Shown here: one piece after another, positions 7,753 through 16,216 of the stretch
Numbering within the stretch: the stretch's first letter is position 1
How the letters are laid out: every line of letters starts with the position of its first letter
Translations under genes and position numbers: made by a program
The notes under the pieces: generated by a model
Told to the model about the DNA's origin: nothing
Databases searched by the model: none
What the model saw: only the letters and a program-made list of their open reading frames with translations
DNA from: an uncultured Anaerolineae bacterium
GTDB lineage: Bacteria; Chloroflexota; Anaerolineae; J036; Brachytrichaceae
Assembly (NCBI GenBank): GCA_937927775.1
Contig: CALBEF010000013.1
Location: 1 to 52,078, forward strand
Direction: 5' to 3'
Length of the DNA: 52,078 bases

Positions 7753-10416
7753 ATGCCAAAGCAGAAAAAAGCCAAACCCGCAGATCGCCCCATTGTTCAC
7801 CTCATCTGTCAGGCCCACATCGACCCGGTGTGGATGTGGAACTGGCAGGAGGGCGCGCGCGAAGGCATCTCCACCTTCCACACCGCGGCCAACCTGCTCG
7901 AAGAGTTCCCCGGCTTCATCTTCAATCACAACGAGAGTTTGTTGTACGAGTGGATCGAAGAGAATGACCCGGCGCTGTTCGCGCGCATTCGCAGGCTGGT
8001 GAAGCAGGGGCGCTGGAACATCGCCGGCGGCTGGTACGTGCAGCCCGACTGCAACATGCCGGCCGGCGAAACGCTGGTGCGCCAGATCATGGAAGGCCGG
8101 CGCTACTTCGCCGACAAGTTCGGCGCCTGGCCGACCGTGGCTTACAACTTCGACTCGTTCGGCCATCCAGCCAGTTTTCCGCAGGTGCTTCAACAAGCGG
8201 GTTACGGCCTGTACATCCACTGCCGACCTGTGCCGTATCAGCTCGAATTGCCGGCGGCCCTGCGGCGCTGGCAAGGGCACGATGGCACACAAGTTCTGGC
8301 GCTGCGCCCCGACACCGGCTGGTACTGCACCGGCCCCGTTGGCGTGCCCGGCATTGCCTCGGCCCGTCAACAGGCCGAGAACGGCATTGCCCAGGCCCGC
8401 GAGACCGGGCGCGATGCGCTGGTGCTGTGGGGCCTGGGCGATCACGGCGGCGGCCCGACACGCGCCGACCTGCTCGACCTGCAACAACTGATCGACGAAA
8501 CAAACGATGTGGAAGTGCGCCACAGCACGCCCGAAGCGTACCTGGAGCGCATCACGAAACAACTCGACCCCGAATCGATCCCGGTGCACGCCGACGAGTT
8601 GCAACGCACGTTCGCCGGCTGCTATACCTCTGTGTCCAAAATCAAGCGCGCCATGCGCCGCGCCGAGTCCGCGCTGGCCTCCGCCGAACGCTGGGCAACC
8701 ATCGCCTGGTGGCGCGCCGGCGTTCCTTACCCCGACCGCAAACTGCGCCGCGCCTGGAAGGCGGTTCTGTTCAACACCTTCCACGACACATTGTGCGGGT
8801 CGCTGGCCGAGCTGGCCGAGCAGGGCGTGATGGACTACTTCGGCTATGCCAATCACATCGCCGGCCAGATCATCTTCAAGTCGCAGAACGCGCTGACGCC
8901 GGCGACGCCGCCGGAGCCGGGCAGTGTGCCGCTGTTCGTCTTCAATCCGCATCCTTATCCTATTCAAGCGCCGGTCGGCTTGCACTTTGTGATGGACTAT
9001 CGCCCGGCGCCTGGCTTGCATCCGTTTGATCTGTACGACGACGCCGGCCAACTGCTGCCCAGCCAAACCGGCGGCGGTCAGTTCGAGCAGTCGAGCGGCG
9101 GCTTCCAACCGCATATCCAATTCATCGCCGAGGTGCCGCCGCTGACGGCGCGGCGGTACGAAGTGCGCCCGGCGGTCGATCCCCGGCGCGGCATGGACGC
9201 GCGCGCCCGATCGCTTCAAGTAAGCCAGACGGCCAAACGCATTGTGGTGGAAAACTGGTGGTGGCGCGCGACCTTCGACAAGGCCGCCGCCGCGCTCGTC
9301 TCGCTGGTCGAAGTGGCAAGCGGGCGCGAGTTACTGCGCGGGCCGGTGCGCCTGGTTGCCATGCGCGACACGGGCGACGCCTGGGGCGGCGAGAGCAACG
9401 CAGACTTCAACACGCCGGTCGGCGAGTTCACCGCGCTGACGCCGGAACAGGTCGGCGCGCAGTGGGCCGGCGAGGATGGCGCGACCGGCAGCCCGCTGCG
9501 CGTTTTGCCAGCCAAAGAAGAACTGCTTATGGGCGGCGGCCGGCCGGTGTCGGTAACTGTTGAAGGACTAACCGGCTGGCGTCACTCCCAGGCGTCGATT
9601 CAGATCACGCTGTACGCCGACCTGGCGTGGATCGACGTGAACACACGCCTGCATTTGCAGGAGCGGCGCAAGATGGTCAAGCTCGTGATGCCGTTCAAGC
9701 TGACCGACCCCAGCGTGACCTGCGAAGTGCCCTATGGCATTGCCGCGCGCATGGCCGACGGCAGCGAACACGCGCAGAACCGCTGGGTGCGGCTGGATGA
9801 AAAGTCCGCTGAGATTGCCGGCAAGGGCAAAGGCAGGAAGAAGCCAGCGCCGAAGCCCGGCGAGTCGCGCTCGGTGGCCGTGGCCAACGATGGCATCTAT
9901 GGCTTTGCTGCGACTGCGGATGGCACGCTCGGCCTGAGCATCGCCCGCAGCGCGGTGCATACGCGCTGGGGCGATCAGCCGATTGAGCCGGATGAGCACC
10001 ACACCTTCATCGACCAGGGACAGGTGGACACGCGCTTCCGCATCCTGATCGGCGAGCCGGAGGCGGTGACACAGGGATTGTGGCCGGCGGCGCTGGAGTT
10101 AAACCAGCCGCTCGACGCCTTCGCTGTGTTCTATCCGCCCTCGCCGCAGGTGGACCCGGAGCAGGCTGCATTGCCGTTCCTGCGTGTCGAGCCGGCGACG
10201 GTGCAGCTCGGCGCGTTGAAGAAAGCCGAGGACGAGGACGCGCTGATCATCCGGCTGGTCGAGTCAGCCGGCAAAGCGACAACGGCCAACCTGACGCTGG
10301 AGGGCATGGACGCGCCGCACCCGGTGACGCTGGCGCCCTTTGAGATCGTCACGCTCAAAGTGACGCGCAAGCGCCGGGGTGTAGTCGTCAAATCATGCGG
10401 GTTGCTGGAAGCGTGA
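7753..10416 (+). CDS. GH38 alpha-mannosidase
   Basis: An 887-residue glycoside hydrolase family 38 enzyme, which releases alpha-linked mannose from glycans with retention and needs zinc. Motifs: AHIDPVWMWN at residues 21-30 (His22 and Asp24 as zinc ligands) and YNFDSFGHP at 131-139, where Asp134 is the predicted nucleophile. The helical GH38 middle domain lies around 270-360, with a likely zinc His in NTFHDTLCGS. A C-terminal beta-sandwich domain completes the usual length. There is no signal peptide, so it is probably cytoplasmic, acting on imported oligosaccharides. The AGGAGG at 7741-7746 gives a strong start signal. It is transcribed alone, divergent from mntA-hepT. Confidence 0.92.
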   Translation: MPKQKKAKPADRPIVHLICQAHIDPVWMWNWQEGAREGISTFHTAANLLEEFPGFIFNHNESLLYEWIEENDPALFARIRRLVKQGRWNIAGGWYVQPDCNMPAGETLVRQIMEGRRYFADKFGAWPTVAYNFDSFGHPASFPQVLQQAGYGLYIHCRPVPYQLELPAALRRWQGHDGTQVLALRPDTGWYCTGPVGVPGIASARQQAENGIAQARETGRDALVLWGLGDHGGGPTRADLLDLQQLIDETNDVEVRHSTPEAYLERITKQLDPESIPVHADELQRTFAGCYTSVSKIKRAMRRAESALASAERWATIAWWRAGVPYPDRKLRRAWKAVLFNTFHDTLCGSLAELAEQGVMDYFGYANHIAGQIIFKSQNALTPATPPEPGSVPLFVFNPHPYPIQAPVGLHFVMDYRPAPGLHPFDLYDDAGQLLPSQTGGGQFEQSSGGFQPHIQFIAEVPPLTARRYEVRPAVDPRRGMDARARSLQVSQTAKRIVVENWWWRATFDKAAAALVSLVEVASGRELLRGPVRLVAMRDTGDAWGGESNADFNTPVGEFTALTPEQVGAQWAGEDGATGSPLRVLPAKEELLMGGGRPVSVTVEGLTGWRHSQASIQITLYADLAWIDVNTRLHLQERRKMVKLVMPFKLTDPSVTCEVPYGIAARMADGSEHAQNRWVRLDEKSAEIAGKGKGRKKPAPKPGESRSVAVANDGIYGFAATADGTLGLSIARSAVHTRWGDQPIEPDEHHTFIDQGQVDTRFRILIGEPEAVTQGLWPAALELNQPLDAFAVFYPPSPQVDPEQAALPFLRVEPATVQLGALKKAEDEDALIIRLVESAGKATTANLTLEGMDAPHPVTLAPFEIVTLKVTRKRRGVVVKSCGLLEA

Positions 10417-10435
10417 CCTGCGCCCCGAAAAAGGC

Positions 10436-10489
10436 TTAACTCAATTTTAACTTTACCTTAAAGGGCGGTTAAATGGCTGCCAATACGCT
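10436..10489 (+). promoter_or_regulatory. Pho box with four 11-bp direct repeats and -10, before pstB-phoU
   Basis: TTAAC at 10436, TTAAC at 10447, TTAAA at 10458 and TTAAA at 10469 recur with exact 11-bp spacing, most preceded by C, T or G (CTTAAC-like). This is the arrangement bound by PhoB/PhoP dimers in other bacteria. About 10 bp after the last repeat lies TACGCT (10484-10489), a plausible -10. The same layout precedes pstS in this window. Confidence 0.85.
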
Positions 10490-10522
10490 CGACAGGCAGA
10501 ATCCTTGGAGATGAGTAAATCT

Positions 10523-11365
10523 ATGACAGACACTGTTCCGCCGGCAAATGTCCCGGCGCGTGAGGCTGCCCCTCCCGTCAGCGCCGGCGCGTTGACTGCC
10601 AAGATGCACGTGGACAATCTGTCTGTGTTCTATGGCAGCTTTCGCGCGGTTGCCGAAGTCACCCTGCCCATCTATGACCGGCGCATCACAGCCATCATCG
10701 GCCCATCCGGCTGCGGCAAGAGCACCCTGCTGCGCTCGCTGAATCGCATGAACGAGCTGGTGCCATCCGCCCGTATCGAGGGTCATATCGCGCTCGACGG
10801 CAATGACATCTATGCCCCCGGCGTCGATCCCGTGCTGGTGCGCCGGCGGGTGGGCATGGTCTTCCAGAAGCCAAATCCCTTCCCCAAGAGCATTCACGAA
10901 AACATCGCCTACGGCATCAGGCTCTACAACGGGCACATGTCGCGCTCCGAACTGGACGATCGGGTAGTGCACAGTCTGAAGCGCGCTGCGCTCTGGGACG
11001 AAGTGAAGGACAAACTGAAGCAGTCGGCCTATGCGCTGTCCGGCGGCCAGCAGCAGCGCCTGTGCATCGCCCGCACCATCGCTGCCGAGCCGGAGGTCGT
11101 GCTGATGGACGAGCCTTGCTCGGCCCTGGACCCGGTTGCCACGCTCAAGATCGAAGAGTTGATGCAGGAACTCAAGCAGGACTACACCATTGTCATCGTT
11201 ACGCACAACATGCAGCAGGCGGCGCGCGTGAGCGACTACACGGTCATGATGATGATGCGGCCCGACCGCGCCGGCGAGATGATCGAATTCGACGAAACCC
11301 AGGTGATCTTCACCAAGCCCAGGGACAAGCGCACAGAAGATTACGTCAGCGGACGCTTTGGTTAG
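10523..11365 (+). CDS. pstB: phosphate ABC transporter ATP-binding protein PstB (first copy)
   Basis: ABC ATPase that energises phosphate import through PstA/PstC. Walker A is GPSGCGKST, the Q-loop follows in [14 protein letters not shown] (a PstB hallmark), the signature is LSGGQQQR and Walker B is [13 protein letters not shown]. The C terminus [12 protein letters not shown] is typical. Start codon is uncertain: ATG at 10511 lies directly on GGAG (10507-10510), so ATG at 10523 is preferred. No permease genes accompany it; phoU and a response regulator follow. A second pstB (21580-22428) encodes a closely similar protein, so this copy looks like a duplicate placed under its own Pho box. Confidence 0.93.
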   Translation: MTDTVPPANVPAREAAPPVSAGALTAKMHVDNLSVFYGSFRAVAEVTLPIYDRRITAIIGPSGCGKSTLLRSLNRMNELVPSARIEGHIALDGNDIYAPGVDPVLVRRRVGMVFQKPNPFPKSIHENIAYGIRLYNGHMSRSELDDRVVHSLKRAALWDEVKDKLKQSAYALSGGQQQRLCIARTIAAEPEVVLMDEPCSALDPVATLKIEELMQELKQDYTIVIVTHNMQQAARVSDYTVMMMMRPDRAGEMIEFDETQVIFTKPRDKRTEDYVSGRFG

Positions 11366-11403
11366 GCGCGCCCTGCCTCACAGTTCATACAGGCGGCACA
11401 AAA

Positions 11404-12087
11404 ATGGCAACCCCTTTTACTCGCAGCGCGCTCGACCACGAGTTGCAGAACATCCGCGATGACGTGTTGCGGCTGGGCAGCCTGGTTGAAGAGCAAACCG
11501 AACGCGCCGTGCGCGCGCTCAAGGATCGCAACCTCGATCTGGCCCGCCAGGTGGTGGCTGTCGACGAGCGTGTCAATCAGTTGCGCTACAAGATCGAAGA
11601 GCAGTGCCTGACCACCATTGCACGCCAGCAGCCGGCCGCCGCCGATCTCAGGTTGATCGTCGCCTCGATGCACATGGCCGTCGAGATGGAGCGCATGGCC
11701 GATCACGCCGCCGGCATTGGCAGCGTGGTGATCCGCATGGGGCACGAGCCTCTGCTCAAGCCGCTGATCGATATTCCGCGCATGCAGATCATCTGCTGCG
11801 AGATGCTCCATCAGGCCATGGAAGCGTACATCAAAGGCGATGTGCCGCTCGCGCGCGCCGTGGTCAAGCGGGATGAAGAAGTCGATCAGCTTTACAACCA
11901 GGTGCTGCGCGAGTTGATCACCTATATGATCGGCGACCCCCGCACAACGACTCGCGCGACCTATCTGCTGTGGGTGGCGCACAATCTGGAGCGCACGGCC
12001 GATCGGGTCACCAATCTGTGCGAGCGCATTCAATTCGCCGTCACCGGCGAACTCGGCGACCTTGCGCCCGAAGAGGACGAAAACTGA
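11404..12087 (+). CDS. phoU: phosphate transport regulator PhoU
   Basis: A 227-residue all-helical PhoU made of two repeated three-helix bundles. The first spans roughly residues 10-105 (containing VVAVDERVNQLRYKIEEQ and MAVEMERMADHAAGIG), the second 115-215 (VVKRDEEVDQLYNQVLREL and NLERTADRVTNLCERIQF). The ExxRxxDH-type motifs bind metal clusters in known structures. PhoU links the Pst transporter to the Pho sensor kinase and restrains uptake when phosphate is plentiful. It lies 38 bp after pstB1 and 45 bp before the response regulator, so the three probably share the upstream Pho-box promoter. Confidence 0.93.
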   Translation: MATPFTRSALDHELQNIRDDVLRLGSLVEEQTERAVRALKDRNLDLARQVVAVDERVNQLRYKIEEQCLTTIARQQPAAADLRLIVASMHMAVEMERMADHAAGIGSVVIRMGHEPLLKPLIDIPRMQIICCEMLHQAMEAYIKGDVPLARAVVKRDEEVDQLYNQVLRELITYMIGDPRTTTRATYLLWVAHNLERTADRVTNLCERIQFAVTGELGDLAPEEDEN

Positions 12088-12132
12088 AGACGCTGGATCT
12101 GCTCGGGTTTGTTTGCCGGTGGCTCCTGAAAT

Positions 12133-12801
12133 ATGCCGAAAGTTCTTGTGGTCGAAGATGAGCTGACGCTGCTCGAACTGCTCTCGCAACATCTGCGCGC
12201 GGAAGGCTACACGGTTCTGGCCTCTCCCAATGGTGAAGAGGCGCTGGAACTGGCCCGCACGCAGGCGCCGGATGTGTGCGTGTTCGATGTCATGCTGCCC
12301 GGCCTCGACGGCCTCTCGTTGTGCCGCATCCTGCGCAAGGAATCCGACGTGCCCATCATCCTGCTCACGGCGCGCGGCGCCGAGATCGACCGCGTGATCG
12401 GTCTGGAGAGCGGAGCGGATGACTACGTGGTGAAGCCTTTCAGCCTGCCCGAATTGATGGCCCGCGTGCGCGCCGCGCTCCGCCGGGCGCCGAATCGCCC
12501 CGGCGCCAGCCTGGTGGCCGGCAATCTGTCGCTCGACCTTGTGTCGCGCCGGGTCTTTGTGGATAGTCGCGAGATCAGACTCAGCCACAAGGAATTCGAA
12601 TTGCTGGCGACCCTCATGCGCAACAAGGGCGCGGTGCTGTCGCGCGAGTTTCTGATCACGCAGGTCTGGGGCTATGACTTCGAAGGCGACACGCGCACGG
12701 TCGATGTTCACGTGCGCTGGCTGCGCGAGAAGATCGAGAAAGACCCCTCCAATCCCGTCCATCTGCAAACGGTGCGCGGCGTGGGGTATCGCATCGATTG
12801 A
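12133..12801 (+). CDS. OmpR/PhoB-family response regulator
   Basis: A 222-residue two-domain regulator. The receiver domain (residues 1-118) has the acidic pocket VVEDE, phosphoacceptor Asp52 in FDVMLPGLDG and the conserved Lys in DDYVVKPFS. The C-terminal winged helix (about 128-222) has HKEFELLATLMRNKGAVLSRE and TRTVDVHVRWLREKIE, typical of PhoB/RegX3. Its place after pstB and phoU, behind a Pho box, suggests it is the phosphate-response regulator. No sensor kinase is adjacent. PhoB-type proteins bind 11-bp direct repeats, matching the two Pho boxes here. That pairing is inferred. Confidence 0.88.
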   Translation: MPKVLVVEDELTLLELLSQHLRAEGYTVLASPNGEEALELARTQAPDVCVFDVMLPGLDGLSLCRILRKESDVPIILLTARGAEIDRVIGLESGADDYVVKPFSLPELMARVRAALRRAPNRPGASLVAGNLSLDLVSRRVFVDSREIRLSHKEFELLATLMRNKGAVLSREFLITQVWGYDFEGDTRTVDVHVRWLREKIEKDPSNPVHLQTVRGVGYRID

Positions 12802-12837
12802 TCGGGCTGGACGTGTGCGACATACAATCAGCGGCCA

Positions 12838-13593
12838 ATGGATATCGCCGCTGACGCTGTTGCTGTCGTCATACTGGCCGGCCTGATTTTTTGCGCTGCC
12901 CTGTTGTATTCCTCTGTCGGGCAGGCCGGCGCCTCCGGCTATCTGGCAGCAATGGCGCTGTTTGGCCTGGCGCCCGATGTGATGCGCCCGGTCGCGCTGG
13001 CGTTGAACATCGTGGTCTCGGCCATCGCCAGCGTCAAATTTGCGCGCGCCGGCTGCTTCTCCAGGAAGCTGCTGTGGCCGTTTGTGGTCACTTCAATCCC
13101 GTTTGCGCTTGTCGGCGGCCGGCTGATGCTGCCCAGCCTCATCTATCGCCTCATCGTGGGCGCGCTGCTGGTATACGCAGCCTGGCGGTTGTGCCGCGCC
13201 ACAATGCAACCGCACACGCCGGCTTCCGATCGACCTGTGTTCGCGCCGGCAGCGTTGCTGGCCGGTCTGGTCATCGGGTTGCTGGCCGGATTGACCGGCA
13301 CGGGCGGCGGGCTGTTGCTTGGCCCGCTGCTTATCCTCGCCGGCTGGGCCGGGCCGCGCCAGGCCGCCGGCGTGTCGGCAGTGTTTATCCTGCTCAACTC
13401 CACAGCCGCGATCCTGGGCAACGCCGGCAATGTCGGCGGGTTGCCGCCTGCCGTCCTGCTGTGGGCGCCAGCCGCCGCAATCGGCGGCTGGATTGGCGCA
13501 ACGTATGGCAGCCGGCGGCTGGCCGGAGTGACGCTGCGCCGGATTCTGGCCGTTGTGCTCGTCCTGGCTGCGATCAAGATGATCTGGCAATAG
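12838..13593 (+). CDS. TauE/SafE family membrane permease
   Basis: A 251-residue polytopic membrane protein of the TauE/SafE (DUF81) family, members of which export sulfite, sulfoacetate or other organosulfur anions. Two repeated halves each have about four transmembrane segments. The first half has the SSVGQAGASGYLAAMALFG motif, the second GLLAGLTGTGGGLLLGPLL, both family signatures. It lies 36 bp after the response regulator on the same strand and may be read with the pst-phoU operon, though a functional link is not obvious. It converges with the DUF169 gene at the end of the arsenic/redox locus; a second TauE-like gene lies within that locus. Confidence 0.83.
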   Translation: MDIAADAVAVVILAGLIFCAALLYSSVGQAGASGYLAAMALFGLAPDVMRPVALALNIVVSAIASVKFARAGCFSRKLLWPFVVTSIPFALVGGRLMLPSLIYRLIVGALLVYAAWRLCRATMQPHTPASDRPVFAPAALLAGLVIGLLAGLTGTGGGLLLGPLLILAGWAGPRQAAGVSAVFILLNSTAAILGNAGNVGGLPPAVLLWAPAAAIGGWIGATYGSRRLAGVTLRRILAVVLVLAAIKMIWQ

Positions 13594-13625
13594 GCAGTTG
13601 CGTTAACTATCACGCACAGGTTCCA

Positions 13626-14411
13626 TCATCTTCCCTCAAGTGAGTCGCCGGAGTGTTCGCCGGCTCGTTTGGCCAGCGCCGCGAGCGCTTTTTTGGAGCG
13701 TGACGCCGGAATGGCTTTCTGCCCCAGATATTCCAGGCAGGAGACGACCGCCGGCAACATCGCGGCCGGGAAGCCGATTGCTGTTTCTGTTTGCGCCAGG
13801 TCGGTTGCGTCGCGGCAGCCATAGCAGCCATAGCCGAAGTTCAGGCGGTTCTCGACGAAGGGGATGATGGTCGAGTCAACGCAGGTAGCCTGCAACACGG
13901 CGGTGCTGCTGCGCACGCGCTCGCCGCCGGTGGCATTCAGGTATGCCAGGTTGATCCACATCAGCTTTTCGACTTCGTCCTCGACCACGATGACATCGGG
14001 CATGTGTGTCGCCTGGCTCAACGGGAAAAGGTGCAGCGCGCGCACGCTGCCTGGCCGGAGCGCCGGCATGGTTTCGAACATGCGGCGTCCCACGGCTTCG
14101 TCAGCCACAATGCCGAAACCGACCAGCCCCTTGCCACTGCGCAGCCCTTCCGGGAGCGGACGGAACCCGAAGGCAGCCGCAGCCGCAGGACAGGCGATGC
14201 CCTCGCCATCGAGCATGACGTGCTGACCGCGCCGGGCCAGCATGATGGCCTGGCAGTAACGATGCTGCGTCAGGCGGGTCGCGCCGGCCGGCGTTTCGGC
14301 GTCAGGCCCCAGCAGGCGCACGCCCACCAGATCGGCCTGCAAGCCGAGAATCTTTGTGACACGGCCGGCCATATCCCGCGCGTCTGTGATCGCATTAGCG
14401 TTTATCACCAA
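13626..14411 (-). CDS. DUF169 family protein
   Basis: A 261-residue soluble protein of the DUF169 family (COG2043), whose function is unknown. Family features: LVGVRLLGPDAETP after the first helix, a RYCQAIMLARRG segment with a conserved Cys (near residue 53), then CPAAAAAFGFRPLPEGLRSG and GYGCYGCRDATD near residue 200. The three Cys in the last two segments could ligate a metal or an Fe-S cluster, which is inference. It is the last gene of the minus-strand arsenic/thiol locus, 13 bp after the ferredoxin-like gene, so co-transcription is very likely. Confidence 0.78.
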   Translation of the reverse strand: MVINANAITDARDMAGRVTKILGLQADLVGVRLLGPDAETPAGATRLTQHRYCQAIMLARRGQHVMLDGEGIACPAAAAAFGFRPLPEGLRSGKGLVGFGIVADEAVGRRMFETMPALRPGSVRALHLFPLSQATHMPDVIVVEDEVEKLMWINLAYLNATGGERVRSSTAVLQATCVDSTIIPFVENRLNFGYGCYGCRDATDLAQTETAIGFPAAMLPAVVSCLEYLGQKAIPASRSKKALAALAKRAGEHSGDSLEGR

Positions 14412-14424
14412 AGCTCCTCCACGA

Positions 14425-14778
14425 CTACACTGCCGGCTTGCGCAGCGTCACGTCGTATTTCTCGCGGTTGTCGCGCAGCAGGTTCTTCGCATGCGTCGAA
14501 ACTCTGTTCTTCCTGATAATGTGGCGGATGTATCCCTGAGAGGGAAACTCGATTGCATCCTGAGTGCAAATCGTGGCGCAGGTGGTGCAGCCCACCATGC
14601 ACATCTGCGGATTGACAACGACCGGCTTGTTGGCCGCGTAGTCAAAGGCGTACACGCCGCGCCCGCAGGATGTGACGCACAGGCCGCATCCGGCGCAGCG
14701 ATCTGCCACAATTGTGGGATGCCATTCAATCTGGTCGCGCGGAATGTCGTGCCAGGTGTTTGTGGATGTTGCGCTCAT
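14425..14778 (-). CDS. 2[4Fe-4S] ferredoxin-like protein
   Basis: A 117-residue cytoplasmic electron carrier. Two cluster motifs are visible: CAGCGLCVTSC (CxxCxxCxxxC) followed by a distant Cys pattern, and CMVGCTTCATIC (CxxxCxxCxxxC). Each resembles a 4Fe-4S site, the second with one extra residue in its first loop. The C-terminal extension of about 40 residues (SQGYIRHIIRKNRVSTHAK) is basic and not part of classical ferredoxins. It lies between the FmdE-like and DUF169 genes with gaps of 24 and 13 bp, so it probably serves as their redox partner. Confidence 0.83.
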   Translation of the reverse strand: MSATSTNTWHDIPRDQIEWHPTIVADRCAGCGLCVTSCGRGVYAFDYAANKPVVVNPQMCMVGCTTCATICTQDAIEFPSQGYIRHIIRKNRVSTHAKNLLRDNREKYDVTLRKPAV

Positions 14779-14802
14779 GAGAATTGCCTCCTGAAGATCA
14801 AT

Positions 14803-15405
14803 TCAACGCTCGTAGCCGGAGCAGGGGATGCACATCCTGCGATCGCCGACCAGGCGGACGTAGGCGTGCGCCACCAGTTCGCCGCACGAATCGCAGCGGG
14901 TGAAGCCCATGACTTCCGGCAGCCAGTTGCAGGGATAAGGGCGCGTCTCGCCGATGGTCAGCACATCGGATTCCGGCGCGTTCCACACCAGATTCACCAG
15001 CTCCATCTGATCGGCCTCGGGGATCTCGTCTGGAGAGATGCCTGCCGCGCGCTGTTGCATGAAGGCAGACGCGGCGATCTGCTTCTGCAGCGTCGGCTTG
15101 TAGGAGACGCGCACGGCGCGCTCAGAAGCTTTGTCGATCAGCGTGACAGCCAGCTTGCCCAGCGGTTGTTTGCGGATGTTGCCCTTGCCCAGCGTGCAGC
15201 CGGTGGTGTATTGCACGCCGTCTCCGAAACACATGCCGCCATGCTCTTCGCCGGTCTCCAGAATGGCGTAGAGTTGAGTGCCGCCTGCGCGCGACACACC
15301 CAGCGCCTTTAGCGCCGCCAGACCGACCCGCACGCCGGCCACGCTGGCCCAGCAACGATGCCCGTGAAATCGCAGTGTCTCCATCAAAATCTCTTTGTCT
15401 TCCAT
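14803..15405 (-). CDS. FmdE family protein
   Basis: A 200-residue protein of the FmdE family, named after a subunit associated with formylmethanofuran dehydrogenase but found widely in bacteria without that enzyme; its role there is unknown. The N-terminal domain has FHGHRCWASVAGVRVG (His/Cys, residues 13-28) and EEHGGMCFGDGVQYTTGC (near 53-70), residues that bind zinc in structures of the family. A C-terminal treble-clef zinc ribbon is seen as CDSCGEL and RMCIPCSGYE. It precedes the ferredoxin-like gene. With DUF169 it forms a trio of metal/redox proteins downstream of the thiol-transfer genes. Confidence 0.83.
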   Translation of the reverse strand: MEDKEILMETLRFHGHRCWASVAGVRVGLAALKALGVSRAGGTQLYAILETGEEHGGMCFGDGVQYTTGCTLGKGNIRKQPLGKLAVTLIDKASERAVRVSYKPTLQKQIAASAFMQQRAAGISPDEIPEADQMELVNLVWNAPESDVLTIGETRPYPCNWLPEVMGFTRCDSCGELVAHAYVRLVGDRRMCIPCSGYER

Positions 15406-15444
15406 TTAATGCGCTCCTTGCGCCGCGTTCAGACGCAGACGCTT

Positions 15445-16209
15445 TTATTTGAACAGGTCTGCGATCATTTTGACGGCGATCAGCCACAGCAGAACGCCGA
15501 TGATCTTCTTCAATTGCGCGCCCGACAGTCGGGTCTTCATCAACTGCGAGCCGACGATCGATCCCGCTGCCGCCATGACTGCCATGATCCCCATGAATAG
15601 CGGGTCGAGGCCGCCTCCCAGCGTGGCGTGACCGAGGAATCCCGACAACGACGAGAAGACGACAACCAGCGCAGTTGTGCCGGCGGCTGTTCTGGCATCC
15701 AGGCCCAGCCAGTTCAGGACCGGCAGAATGAAGTTGCCGCCACCGACGCCGAGCAGACCGCCCAGAAACCCTGCCGCGCTGCCGACACCCGCGCCCGCCC
15801 CGACTTCCGCCGCGCGATTCAACGGATGCGCGCGCGTCTTCGGTTTGTAGAACAGCATCATGAAGCCGGCAAACAGCAAAAAGGCCGCGAACATCGCCAG
15901 CAGAATTGTCTTGTTTACCGAGGCAGTAAGCAGCGCGCCCAGCGGCGAAAGCGCGACTGCTGTGATCAGCACCGGCAGTCCCACGCGCCAGTTGATGAGC
16001 CGGCCGCGCCAGTAATTCACCGCCGCAAACGCCAGGCTGACCACATTGAGCAGCAGCGCGGCTGGCGTCGCCTCGGCCAGCGGCACGCCAAGATAGTAGA
16101 ACAGCGGCACGAACAGGAACGCCGCGCCCAGCCCGGCCATCGCCAGCAGTCCCGACAGGCCGAACACCATAAGGCTCGCAATCAGATATCCCCAGGCGTC
16201 CAGAATCAT
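15445..16209 (-). CDS. TauE/SafE family membrane permease (second copy)
   Basis: A 254-residue membrane protein with about eight transmembrane helices in two repeats. Family motifs: GLSGLLAMAGLGAAFLFVPLF in the first half and GFLGGLLGVGGGNFILPVL in the second. Members move sulfite, thiosulfate or organosulfonates. The ATG at 16209 is preferred to a TTG at 16224, which would overlap ccdA. It lies 7 bp after ccdA and 39 bp before fmdE. In this thiol-redox operon it may export or import a small sulfur anion, which is inference from context. Confidence 0.83.
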   Translation of the reverse strand: MILDAWGYLIASLMVFGLSGLLAMAGLGAAFLFVPLFYYLGVPLAEATPAALLLNVVSLAFAAVNYWRGRLINWRVGLPVLITAVALSPLGALLTASVNKTILLAMFAAFLLFAGFMMLFYKPKTRAHPLNRAAEVGAGAGVGSAAGFLGGLLGVGGGNFILPVLNWLGLDARTAAGTTALVVVFSSLSGFLGHATLGGGLDPLFMGIMAVMAAAGSIVGSQLMKTRLSGAQLKKIIGVLLWLIAVKMIADLFK

Positions 16210-16216
16210 GATGATC

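Noticed and set aside
7723-9219. 498-codon minus-strand open frame
   Set aside because: Antisense to the GH38 alpha-mannosidase, which has full catalytic motifs; no family signature.
11362-12768. 468-codon minus-strand open frame
   Set aside because: Antisense to phoU and the response regulator; no recognisable domain.
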